From Lachnospiraceae bacterium (GTDB taxonomy: Bacteria > Bacillota > Clostridia > Lachnospirales > Lachnospiraceae): a stretch of DNA of 64,000 bases. The notes under the pieces are model-generated. The model searched no databases. It worked only from the letters and a program-made list of their open reading frames with translations, and had not been told where the DNA came from. The stretch covers positions 62,001-126,000 of the forward strand of contig CAJTBO010000002.1 in the NCBI GenBank assembly GCA_910573755.1. The letters are read 5' to 3'. Positions within the stretch are counted from its first letter, which is position 1, and each line of letters begins with the position of its first letter. Positions 56,189-64,000 of the stretch are shown one piece after another. Position numbers and translations under genes: made by a program.

Positions 56189-58400
56189 TTTTGGCAGTAT
56201 TGTATATGTCTCAAATGATGTTGGTGGATGCAATGAGCATATTATAATTGATGGTCAGCAGAGGATTACTACGGTTTCTTTACTCTTACTGGCGATTAGG
56301 AATTACATTATAGAACATCCGGATCTTGACACAGGTGTGAATCCAAGGAAGATTACAGATGCTTATTTGACGGATGTATATGCAAACAGCGAGAAAAAGT
56401 TGAAACTTAAGTTGATTCAAGGTGATGATGAGGCATATGACCGTTTGATAGAAAATGGCACTCCAATTGCCAATAATAATATTACTGCGAATTATAATTA
56501 TTTCTTTAAAGAAATTTCTAAACGTAATGCTTTGGAAATTAAGGGACTTTATGATGCTGTTATGAAATTGATTATTGTCAATATCAGCTTGAAACCACAG
56601 GATGGCGATGATCCACAGCTTATTTTTGAAAGTTTAAATTCAACTGGTTTGGGACTGGATGAGTCAGACAAAATCAGAAACTATGTTCTTATGGGAATGC
56701 CGGCAGCGAAGCAGGAGACTTTTTACAAAAAGTATTGGGAACCCTTAGAGAGACTCGTGTCACATAATGATATGAAAACCTTTATTCGCTATTATCTTTC
56801 GGTGAAAACAAGGGATTTATTTAAGGAAGACAGGTTGTATTTCAGATTTAAGAGTTTTCGTATGCATCAGGTTTGTACAATCGAAGAGATTTTTGAAGAT
56901 ATTTTGCTATTCGCTGGTTTTTATAAAACTATCCGTCAACCAATAAATAAGAAGAATAGTTATGAAGTCGTTTTGGCTAGAATCAATAAATTGGAAATAA
57001 AAAGCTGTACTCCTATTTTGATGGAATTATTTATTGCCCATGAACAGAACCAGCTAAGTGATACCGAATTAACAGATGCATTCCATACCTTAGAGAGCTA
57101 TATGGCACGAAGAATCATATGTGGTCTTGGAACACAGTATTATAACAAACTGTTTGTTGGTTTGGGAGCAGAGATTGAAAAACTTTTGGAGAAAGGTGGA
57201 GCTGCGTATTTAGATGCTTTTAAATCTGCCTTATTAAATAAATCAGGAAAAAGCCGCTTCCCAAATGATCACGATTTTATGGATAAATTTATGACTTTTG
57301 AACTTTATAATGCAAAAGCATCTGTCAGAAAATATTTTCTTGAGCGGTTTGAAAATTTCGGAAACCGTGAAATGATAGCGGTTGAGGAACAAATCAGTGA
57401 TGGTTCTTTAACTATTGAGCATATCATGCCTCAAACATTGACGGAAGAATGGAAGGTGGGGTTAGGAGAACAATGGGAATTAATATATTCCAAATATATT
57501 GATACGATTGGTAATTTGACATTAACAGCGTACAATAGTGATTACAGTAATCTCAGTTTTATAAAAAAGAAAACTTTACCAGAGAAAGGTTTTGAGACAA
57601 GTAAGTTACGGTTGAATGAGTATGTCAAAAATTGTGAGTCTTGGGGAGAAAGTGAAATCCTTGAACGTGCCCGACAATTATATAAATTAGCGGAACAGAT
57701 CTGGCCTATGGCTGAAACAGATTATGAATCGCAGGAAGAAGATAATTGGATTTGCTGGGATGATGAGGATTATGATTATACAAATAAAACCATTCTAAAA
57801 ATTGTACTCATGGGAGATGAGCTGCAGACTGAAAATATTACAGATGCTTATCGGAAAATCAATGTGACTGTTTATAATATGGATCCGGCCGGCTATGTGG
57901 CAATGGAAAACTCTTGGAGTGGAACAGATGTGAGGAGAATTCGCAGCCCCTATGAGATAGGACCATCAGTTTATATTACTACGAATCTTAATTCTCAATC
58001 CAAGGCGGCTATAAGAGAATTATGTGAATATTTTAAGTTTGATTCCTCAGATTTGCGGTATTTAGTAAAAGCTACATTTGATATTAATAATGAGGCAACA
58101 TATGATGCTGTAACTGCAGGACAGCTGGCATATCGGCTTATAGAAAAGTTATTGACAGAAGACAAATTAACGGAACAGGAAGTTGAACAACTTAAAGAAA
58201 AAGAATTTTGCAGAAAAATGTTTTATAAAGTTGTATATCCAGTGCTGGCTAACAACAGGGAAGACAATAGAGGGAAAAGCAAGAAATGTCGCTATTATAG
58301 CAAGCCGATTCAATTTAGAGGAAAGAATATATACATATCGACAGAGTGGTTTGATGAGAGCAGAAAAGATCTGGTGGAATGGTATAAACGGCATACATAA
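56189..58400 (+). pseudogene. 5'-truncated DUF262/DUF1524 (GmrSD-like) gene
   Basis: The frame continues for about 737 residues from the recombination site; the open frame extends a little further left to an ATG at 56157 inside the hsdS cassette, on its antisense. It joins the DUF262 family at FFGSIVYVSN, then has the catalytic HIIIDGQQRITTVSLL and, later, the HNH-type DUF1524 segment IEHIMPQTLTEEW with NLTLTAYN. DUF262 proteins normally have about 60-90 residues before this, including an IPxYQRxYxW motif; these are absent. The family includes GmrSD type IV enzymes that cut modified DNA. The loss probably makes it inactive. Confidence 0.75.
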
Positions 58401-58444
58401 AAAATTAGCGCTGAAAATATCAGGATTGAAATGGAGGCCGCAAA

Positions 58445-59785
58445 ATGGCAGAGAGTCAAAATATAGAATGGAAAGAATCGTGGCGTGACGAATATCTTAA
58501 ATGGATATGTGGATTTGCAAACGCACAGGGGGGCAAAATTTATATTGGAACACGAGATGATGGAACGGTAATTGGAGTTAGTAATTCAAAAAAGCTGTTA
58601 GAGGATATTCCCAATAAAATCCAAAACAAATTGGGAATTATGGTGGATGTAAATTTGCTTACTGAAGGTGAATTGGATTATATTGAGATAGTCGTTAACC
58701 CTTGGTCGTTTCCTGTAAATTATAATGGAGAATATCATTACAGAAGCGGCAGTACAAAACAGCTGCTTCGGGGGAATGCATTGACGAGTTTCTTAATGGC
58801 AAAGACAGGGCTAAAATGGGATGCGGCGACAATATCCAATCTTGGAGTAGATGATCTGGATCAGGAGAGCTTTGATATTTTCAGAAGAGAGGCCTTGCGA
58901 AGCGGGCGAATGACAAAAGAAGATCTGGATATTGCGAATGTCGAGCTGTTGGAAAAACTGGATTTAGTAGTAGATGGAAAACTTAAACGCGCAGGGGCAT
59001 TGTGTTTTTATCGCAACCCAGAAAAGCTTATTGGTGGATGCTATGTGAAAATCGGAAAATTTGATGGCAGTGAGTTATTATATCAGGATGAAGTGCATGG
59101 TTCTTTGCTTATTTTGGCAGATAGGGTGATCGACCTGATTTATTTAAAATATTTGAAAGCAGCAATTTCATATTACAAAGAAACAAGAGTGGAAACCTAT
59201 CCTTTTGCTCGTGATGCCGTAAGAGAAGCAGTTTTTAACGCTTTGATTCATTGCAATTGGGCTGACAATGTTCCAGTACAGATACGTATCGAAGATGATG
59301 CCATGTATATCAGTAATTGCAGCATGTTGCCTTTTGGCTGGACGGTTGAGACACTTTTAAGCACACATGTATCAAAGCCATACAATCCTGATATTGCAAA
59401 AGTATTTTATCGTGCAGGATATATTGAGAGCTGGGGACGAGGGATTCAGAAGATTCGGGATGCCTGCAAAAATCTCGGGGCGGATGATCCTGAGTATATT
59501 GTTCATGGAGAAGATATTATGGTGAAATTTTCTGCCCTCCAAAGTGCCAAAGTTTTAGATACCAAAGCCCTAAATGTCACAAAAGATGTCACAAAGGATG
59601 TCGCAATAGAAATAAAAATATTAGCTTTACTTAAAGAAAATGCATCTATTACTACCACTGAAATGGCCAGGAAGCTATCTGTTAACAGACGAACAATTCA
59701 GAGAAGCCTGGATGTATTAAAGAGTAAAGGTACGATTGAACGCAAGGGTGGTAAACGATATGGTTATTGGGAAGTTTACGAATAG
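58445..59785 (+). CDS. AlbA_2 / ATP-binding transcriptional-regulator-like protein
   Basis: A 446-residue protein. The N-terminal AlbA_2 (Schlafen-like, divergent AAA-4) domain has NIEWKESWRDEYLKWICGFAN and GGKIYIGTRDDGTVIG. The centre has a GHKL-type ATPase-like domain, with REAVFNALIHCNW and GRGIQKIRDAC. The end is a winged helix (TTTEMARKLSVNRRTIQRSLDVLKSKG). These proteins are common in defence and mobile regions; some act as regulators, others as parts of defence systems. AT-rich codon use matches its neighbours. It starts 44 bases after the DUF262 frame. Confidence 0.75.
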   Translation: MAESQNIEWKESWRDEYLKWICGFANAQGGKIYIGTRDDGTVIGVSNSKKLLEDIPNKIQNKLGIMVDVNLLTEGELDYIEIVVNPWSFPVNYNGEYHYRSGSTKQLLRGNALTSFLMAKTGLKWDAATISNLGVDDLDQESFDIFRREALRSGRMTKEDLDIANVELLEKLDLVVDGKLKRAGALCFYRNPEKLIGGCYVKIGKFDGSELLYQDEVHGSLLILADRVIDLIYLKYLKAAISYYKETRVETYPFARDAVREAVFNALIHCNWADNVPVQIRIEDDAMYISNCSMLPFGWTVETLLSTHVSKPYNPDIAKVFYRAGYIESWGRGIQKIRDACKNLGADDPEYIVHGEDIMVKFSALQSAKVLDTKALNVTKDVTKDVAIEIKILALLKENASITTTEMARKLSVNRRTIQRSLDVLKSKGTIERKGGKRYGYWEVYE

Positions 59786-59877
59786 TTTTTGTATTCCCAT
59801 CGTACCATTCCCAGAAGAGAAGGGATGTATATTTTCGCTGGAGTAATCAATATTGGAGTGATAATGATATAGAAAGA

Positions 59878-59904
59878 TTGAGCAGAATCAAGGAATATTA
59901 TAAT
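59878..59904 (+). promoter_or_regulatory. Candidate promoter upstream of the recombinase
   Basis: TTGAGC (59878-59883) and TATAAT (59899-59904) are 15 bases apart, shorter than ideal. It lies in the 259-base gap before the recombinase gene. Confidence 0.3.
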
Positions 59905-59973
59905 TGAAGAATTATAATCTGAAAAAACTTCTGTAGTGCAAATCGTCCATTTAAATGTGTAGATTTTCCTCAT

Positions 59974-60010
59974 CAACGGCGGGGGTATTCAAGTTAAAGA
60001 ACAGCCGTTG
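59974..60010 (+). repeat. Inverted repeat in front of the recombinase gene
   Basis: CAACGGC (59974-59980) pairs with GCCGTTG (60004-60010) over a 23-base loop, in the leader of the recombinase gene, 34 bases before its start. It may be an operator or an RNA hairpin that tunes recombinase level. Confidence 0.35.
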
Positions 60011-60044
60011 CTTGTCGTTCTCTAAATAAAAAGGAGAAGTGACA

Positions 60045-61028
60045 ATGAAAGAACAATTCATCAATGAAATACAGAGAAAAATGTTGCCATATCTTAATAA
60101 TGAGCAATTAGTAAAACTCAAAAACATACTGATAGAATCTGTACAAGGATTGACTATCTGTGATGATGGAAATGGACAGCAATTGGAAGAACTTGATGCA
60201 GTTAAAGTATTTATTGGAGCAAAGCGTATTGAAGGGTGCTCTGAAAAAACATTGAATTATTATCAAAGTACGATAGAGGCTATGCTTTTCAACATTGGAA
60301 AAGCAGCACAACAAATTACGACAGATGATCTGCGATGCTATTTAATTGATTATCAGACACAACGGTGTTCCAGTAAGGTTACGATTGATAATATCCGGCG
60401 GATATTATCCAGCTTTTTTTCATGGCTTGAAGACGAAGATTATATCGTAAAGAGTCCTGTACGAAGAATCCATAAGGTAAAAACAGCAAAAGTTGTTAAG
60501 GACACTTATACAGACGAGGCAATGGAAATTATGCGTGATGGATGTGGTAATATTCGTGATTTGGCTATTATTGATTTACTGTCATCATCTGGAATGCGAA
60601 TTGGAGAAATGGTAACACTTAACAGAGAGGATATCAATTTTAATGAACGGGAATGTGTCGTTATGGGCAAGGGGAATAAGGAAAGACTTGTTTATTTTGA
60701 CGCACGGACAAAAATCCATTTGCAGAATTACTTGGGAAGCCGTACAGATACTAATCCGGCTCTTTTTGTATCACTCAATATTCCATGTGATAGATTAACG
60801 ATTGGCGGAGTAGAAAAACGTTTGCGAGAACTTGGTCGAAAGCTGGGAATCCCCAAAGTTCATCCCCATAAGTTCCGGAGGACGTTAGCAACGACAGCAA
60901 TAGATAAAGGGATGCCTATTGAACAGGTACAGCAGCTTTTAGGGCATCAGAAAATTGATACAACCATGCATTATGCAATGGTAAAGCAGCAAAATGTAAA
61001 ATTGGCGCATAGGAAATATGTAGGATGA
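60045..61028 (+). CDS. Tyrosine site-specific recombinase, likely hsdS invertase
   Basis: A 327-residue XerC/D-type integrase. The N-terminal core-binding domain (SAM-like) spans about 45-135; the catalytic domain carries Arg185 (SSGMRIGEM), His275-x-x-Arg278 (HPHKFRRTL), His301 (LLGHQK) and Tyr310 (MHYAMV), so the set is complete. It starts at ATG 60045 with AAGGAG at 8 bases; a GTG two codons before is too close to that site. Recombinases of this kind next to duplicated hsdS genes invert the specificity cassettes in phase-variable type I systems. It ends 9 bases before the second hsdS. Confidence 0.85.
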   Translation: MKEQFINEIQRKMLPYLNNEQLVKLKNILIESVQGLTICDDGNGQQLEELDAVKVFIGAKRIEGCSEKTLNYYQSTIEAMLFNIGKAAQQITTDDLRCYLIDYQTQRCSSKVTIDNIRRILSSFFSWLEDEDYIVKSPVRRIHKVKTAKVVKDTYTDEAMEIMRDGCGNIRDLAIIDLLSSSGMRIGEMVTLNREDINFNERECVVMGKGNKERLVYFDARTKIHLQNYLGSRTDTNPALFVSLNIPCDRLTIGGVEKRLRELGRKLGIPKVHPHKFRRTLATTAIDKGMPIEQVQQLLGHQKIDTTMHYAMVKQQNVKLAHRKYVG

Positions 61029-61037
61029 GGTATTGAT

Positions 61038-62159
61038 ATGGAAGAGCATAAAAGCATAGATGAACTTGTGATAAGAGTTGATGAACGCAATATAGATGAA
61101 AGCATATCAGAACTGATTGGCGTCAGTATTGATAAATGTTTTATTAAGTCAGTAGCAAATGTTAATGGAACAGATTTGTCAAAATATAAAATTATCCGGA
61201 AAGATGATTTTGCTGTAAGTCTTATGCAGGTTAGCCGAGATGGAAAAATACCAGTTGCAAGAATGATAGAGTATGATGTTGCGATAATGTCGCCAGCATA
61301 TCCTATTTTTAGAGTAAAAGACAAGAACATTATTCTTCCTGCATACCTCGATATGTGGTTCAAGAGACCAGAATTTGACAGAGAAGCTGCCTTTATTGCG
61401 GTTGGTGGGGTAAGAGGAAGTATGCCTTGGGAAGAATTTGCAAAGATGAAGCTACCCGTTCCAGATATTGACAAGCAAAAGAAAATTGTAGAGGCATATG
61501 AAGCCATTACAAATCGAATAGAGCTTAAACAGAAGATAAATGATAATTTAGAAGCAACAGCACAAGCATATTTTGATAAATTGTTCATTGCTAATGTAGA
61601 ACCGGATTGCACATTGGCTGATATAGCCCTTGTCAATCCTGTTCGCTTCCTCGCAAAAGGCGAAGAAGCTCGTTGCTTTGAAATGGCAACACTCCCAACA
61701 TACGGTTGCATACCTACCGGCGACGTAATCAAACCATATAACGGAGGTGTTCGATTTATTAACGGCGACACCCTTATCGCTCGAATTACACCATGTCTCG
61801 AAAACGGAAAAGCGGCATACATAAACATCCTTTCTGACGGCGAAGTTGCATTTGGATCGACTGAATACATCGTTTTCGCTGCAAAGGATAATATGCCATC
61901 TTGTTTCTACTATTTTCTAATTAGGAACTCAAGATTCGTCACTTTTGCATTACAGTTTATGAATGGTTCAAGTGGCAGGCAACGAGTTTCCGGCGAGGAA
62001 TTGGCTTCTTTTCCGATGGTACAACCATCTGCTGAAAAACTCGAAGCATTCAGCATAGTCGGCTATCAAGTTTTGGAGCAAATGAAGGAAAACACAAGTG
62101 AAATGCAAAAGCTCAAAAAACTCCAAGAAATAATTGCCATAACTATGTCAAGCCGCTAA
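61038..62159 (+). CDS. hsdS: Full-length hsdS specificity subunit
   Basis: A 373-residue HsdS with two recognition domains: the first (about residues 10-145, GVSIDKCFIKSVANVNGTDLSK) and the second (about 185-345, PVRFLAKGEEARCFEMATLP). Conserved helices lie between them (IVEAYEAITNRIELKQKINDNLEA) and at the end. It makes the complete DNA-binding subunit that sets the target for HsdM and HsdR. The second half is the same 606 bp that is present, inverted, at 55570. The stop TAA is part of recombination site D. GATGAGG before ATG 61038 is the ribosome site. Confidence 0.9.
   Translation: MEEHKSIDELVIRVDERNIDESISELIGVSIDKCFIKSVANVNGTDLSKYKIIRKDDFAVSLMQVSRDGKIPVARMIEYDVAIMSPAYPIFRVKDKNIILPAYLDMWFKRPEFDREAAFIAVGGVRGSMPWEEFAKMKLPVPDIDKQKKIVEAYEAITNRIELKQKINDNLEATAQAYFDKLFIANVEPDCTLADIALVNPVRFLAKGEEARCFEMATLPTYGCIPTGDVIKPYNGGVRFINGDTLIARITPCLENGKAAYINILSDGEVAFGSTEYIVFAAKDNMPSCFYYFLIRNSRFVTFALQFMNGSSGRQRVSGEELASFPMVQPSAEKLEAFSIVGYQVLEQMKENTSEMQKLKKLQEIIAITMSSR
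61537..61550 (+). repeat. Recombination site C (TAAATGATAATTTA)
   Basis: It is identical in sequence and orientation to site A and encodes the same INDNL residues. It marks the left end of the expressed second recognition domain. A and C are direct repeats, so recombination between them would remove the 6 kb in between and fuse the first half of hsdS at 55057 to this second domain. Confidence 0.7.
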
Positions 62160-62170
62160 ATTATCATTTA
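62157..62170 (-). repeat. Recombination site D, containing the hsdS stop codon
   Basis: TAAATTATCATTTA is the exact reverse of sites A and C and starts with the stop codon of the full-length hsdS. Sites C and D bound the expressed cassette. It lies 35 bases before the hsdR start. Confidence 0.7.
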
Positions 62171-62205
62171 GGGTAAAATATTTGACAAAAGGGAGATAAA
62201 ACAAA

Positions 62206-64000
62206 ATGTCATTCAACGAGCGTGCATTAGAACTATCTATCATAGAACTTCTACAAAACAAAGGCTATATCCATCAGATAGGCAATGAATTGATCCGTGA
62301 AAAGTCAGAAGTTCTGATAGTAGGCGATTTAAAAAAATATTTGCATACCCGATATGTTTCGGATGAACTGACAGAAAGTGAAATTGACAGCATTATTCTC
62401 TCTTTGCGCACCGTAGGTGGAACTTTGTATGAATCCAACAAAACAATTATGTCCATGATAATAGACGGATTTGTGTTCAATCGTGAGGATAGGGATAAGA
62501 AAGATATATTTATCGAATTGATAAACTATGGAGAGCCGGGGAAAAATATCTTTAAGATTGTAAACCAGTTAGAGATAGAAGGATGTAATTATCAGGTTCG
62601 TATTCCTGACGGTATTATTTATGTGAATGGACTTCCACTGGTGGTATTGGAATTTAAGACCGCAATACAGGAAAACACAACCATAATGGATGCATACACG
62701 CAGTTGACAGTCAGATATCAGAGAGATATCCCGGAAATTTTCAAATGCAATGCATTCGTGGTTATCAGCGACGGGGCAAACAGTAAGTATGGCTCATTAT
62801 CCACCCCATATGAATTTTTTTACGCTTGGAGAAAGGTTCATGATGATGACAGGGAAATGGACGGCATCAATTCTTTGTTTACAATGATAGACGGCTTGTT
62901 TGCACAGGACAGGCTTCTTGCGGTGATAAAGAACTTTATCTATTTTCCTGACGCTTCAGACAAAAATACAAAAGTAGTGTGCCGATATCCGCAGTTTTTT
63001 GCAGCCAACAATCTGTATGAAAATGTGAAAGCACATATGAAGCCGAATGGCGATGGCAAGGGCGGTACATATTTTGGAACGACTGGATGCGGAAAAAGCT
63101 ATACAATGCTCTTTCTTACCCGAATGATTATGAAAAGCAGTTATTTTAAAAGTCCAACTATTTTAATTATTACTGATAGAACCGATTTAGACGATCAGCT
63201 TTCCAAACAATTTGTTGCGTCGAAACAGTTTATTGGGGATAACAATGTAATAAGCATAGAGTCAAGGGATAAGTTGCGTGAAGAATTACAGGACAAGCCA
63301 AGCGGCGGGGTGTATTTGACTACAATACAGAAGTTTACGGAAGATACGCAGCTTTTAACAGACAGATATAATGTGATCTGCATTTCGGATGAGGCTCACC
63401 GTTCACAGATTAATCTTGATATGAAAGTGAAAGTTACGGATAAAGGCGTAAATAAAACGTATGGTTTTGCCAAGTATCTGCATGATTCTTTACCGAATGC
63501 AACCTATATTGGTTTTACAGGGACACCGATTGATGCCACGGTGGAAGTATTTGGAGATATTGTCGGGCATCCATATACCATGACAGAAGCAGTGAAAGAT
63601 GAAATAACAGTAAATCTTGTTTATGATGGAAGGGCGGCAAAGGTAACATTGCGTGAGGATAAGCTGCGCGAAATTGAAGAATATTATGATAAATGCGCCA
63701 GTCTTGGAACGTCTGAAGAACAGATTGAGGAAAGCCAAAAAGCGGTAGCGCATTTGGATGCGATTATTGGCGATCCTGACCGGCTAAAGGCAGTAGCAAA
63801 AGACTTTGTATCATATTATGAGAAAAGAATAGAAGAAGGTTCTACAGTTGCGGGCAAGGCAATGTTTGTATGTGCAAACAGACTAATAGCTTATGCATTT
63901 TACCTGAATTTGATGGAACTTCGTCCTGAATGGAAAGAAAAGAGGAAAGTACCGGAGGGTATGGAATTATCGGAAAAAGAGGAAAAGGAATTAAAGCCAA
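62206..64000 (+). CDS. hsdR: Type I restriction subunit, 3' end cut off by window edge
   Basis: The first 598 residues of HsdR are visible. The N-terminal nuclease domain has the PD-(D/E)xK pattern in PDGIIYVNGLPLVVLEFK. The helicase motor has Walker A TTGCGKSY (about residues 290-297), DEAH at 395-398, and motif III FTGTPIDA. HsdR uses ATP to pull DNA and cuts it at a distance when the target is unmethylated. ATG 62206 has GGGAG at 10 bases. Because hsdR and hsdM lie outside the switching modules, both can be made in every arrangement. Confidence 0.95.
   Translation, partial: MSFNERALELSIIELLQNKGYIHQIGNELIREKSEVLIVGDLKKYLHTRYVSDELTESEIDSIILSLRTVGGTLYESNKTIMSMIIDGFVFNREDRDKKDIFIELINYGEPGKNIFKIVNQLEIEGCNYQVRIPDGIIYVNGLPLVVLEFKTAIQENTTIMDAYTQLTVRYQRDIPEIFKCNAFVVISDGANSKYGSLSTPYEFFYAWRKVHDDDREMDGINSLFTMIDGLFAQDRLLAVIKNFIYFPDASDKNTKVVCRYPQFFAANNLYENVKAHMKPNGDGKGGTYFGTTGCGKSYTMLFLTRMIMKSSYFKSPTILIITDRTDLDDQLSKQFVASKQFIGDNNVISIESRDKLREELQDKPSGGVYLTTIQKFTEDTQLLTDRYNVICISDEAHRSQINLDMKVKVTDKGVNKTYGFAKYLHDSLPNATYIGFTGTPIDATVEVFGDIVGHPYTMTEAVKDEITVNLVYDGRAAKVTLREDKLREIEEYYDKCASLGTSEEQIEESQKAVAHLDAIIGDPDRLKAVAKDFVSYYEKRIEEGSTVAGKAMFVCANRLIAYAFYLNLMELRPEWKEKRKVPEGMELSEKEEKELKP

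Noticed and set aside
60971-61870. 299-codon minus-strand frame opposite hsdS, and its partner at 55856-56218 on the + strand
   Set aside because: Both are antisense to the second recognition domain and mirror each other only because the cassette is duplicated.

Overview
The window looks like chromosomal DNA of a Lachnospiraceae-type member of the Clostridia (inferred). The reasons are strong AGGAGG-type ribosome sites, dense same-strand packing, roughly half-GC coding DNA, and Gram-positive style proteins: GH25 lysozymes with Big_2 and SpaA-like domains, CotH-like proteins, and a Wzm/Wzt wall-polymer exporter. It has two parts: a cell-surface polysaccharide region (1-53.4 kb), and a visibly AT-richer type I restriction-modification locus with an invertible specificity gene (53.5 kb to the right edge).

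Surface region. Two tandem CotH-like genes (the first cut by the left edge) precede a promoter and a strongly structured leader at about 2.65-2.84 kb. From 2866 to 37503 all genes are on the + strand and many overlap. They encode a glycosyltransferase, an MsbA/PglK-like flippase, three tandem PTPS-related membrane proteins, pseudaminic-type nonulosonate genes (pseF, pseI, pseG) with an ATP-grasp enzyme and a HAD phosphatase, and two SGNH hydrolases. They also encode a GtrII-like glucosyltransferase, two polyprenyl-phosphate sugar synthases, an acyltransferase, wecE plus a GNAT (dTDP-Fuc4NAc-type branch), and a series of large GT-C-like membrane proteins. Together these suggest export of lipid-linked sugars and decoration of a polymer outside the membrane.

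A minus-strand pair follows: an SGNH-family protein whose catalytic blocks are degenerate, and a small zinc-ribbon protein with an operator-like palindrome over its promoter. A second + strand operon starts at a good sigma-A promoter near 39.47 kb. It holds a membrane-anchored lysozyme with a very acidic cytoplasmic tail, rmlB, rmlA, a second anchored lysozyme, rmlC, wzm, wzt with a C-terminal carbohydrate-binding domain, a methyltransferase-kinase protein resembling the E. coli O8/O9a chain terminator WbdD, and a large GT2 enzyme. This reads as a rhamnose-containing polymer exported by an ABC transporter, with end-capping possibly setting chain length. rmlD is not in the window.

Restriction-modification region. 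The order is hsdM, a 5' half hsdS, an inverted 606-bp copy of the second target-recognition domain, a 5'-truncated DUF262/DUF1524 (GmrSD-like) gene, an AlbA_2/ATPase-type regulator, a tyrosine recombinase, a full-length hsdS and hsdR (cut by the right edge). Four copies of a 13-14 bp site (TAAATGATAATTTA or its complement) bound the two recognition-domain cassettes exactly. One cassette is now silent and one expressed. The truncated DUF262 gene is joined to such a site inside its own coding sequence, which suggests damage by off-target recombination.
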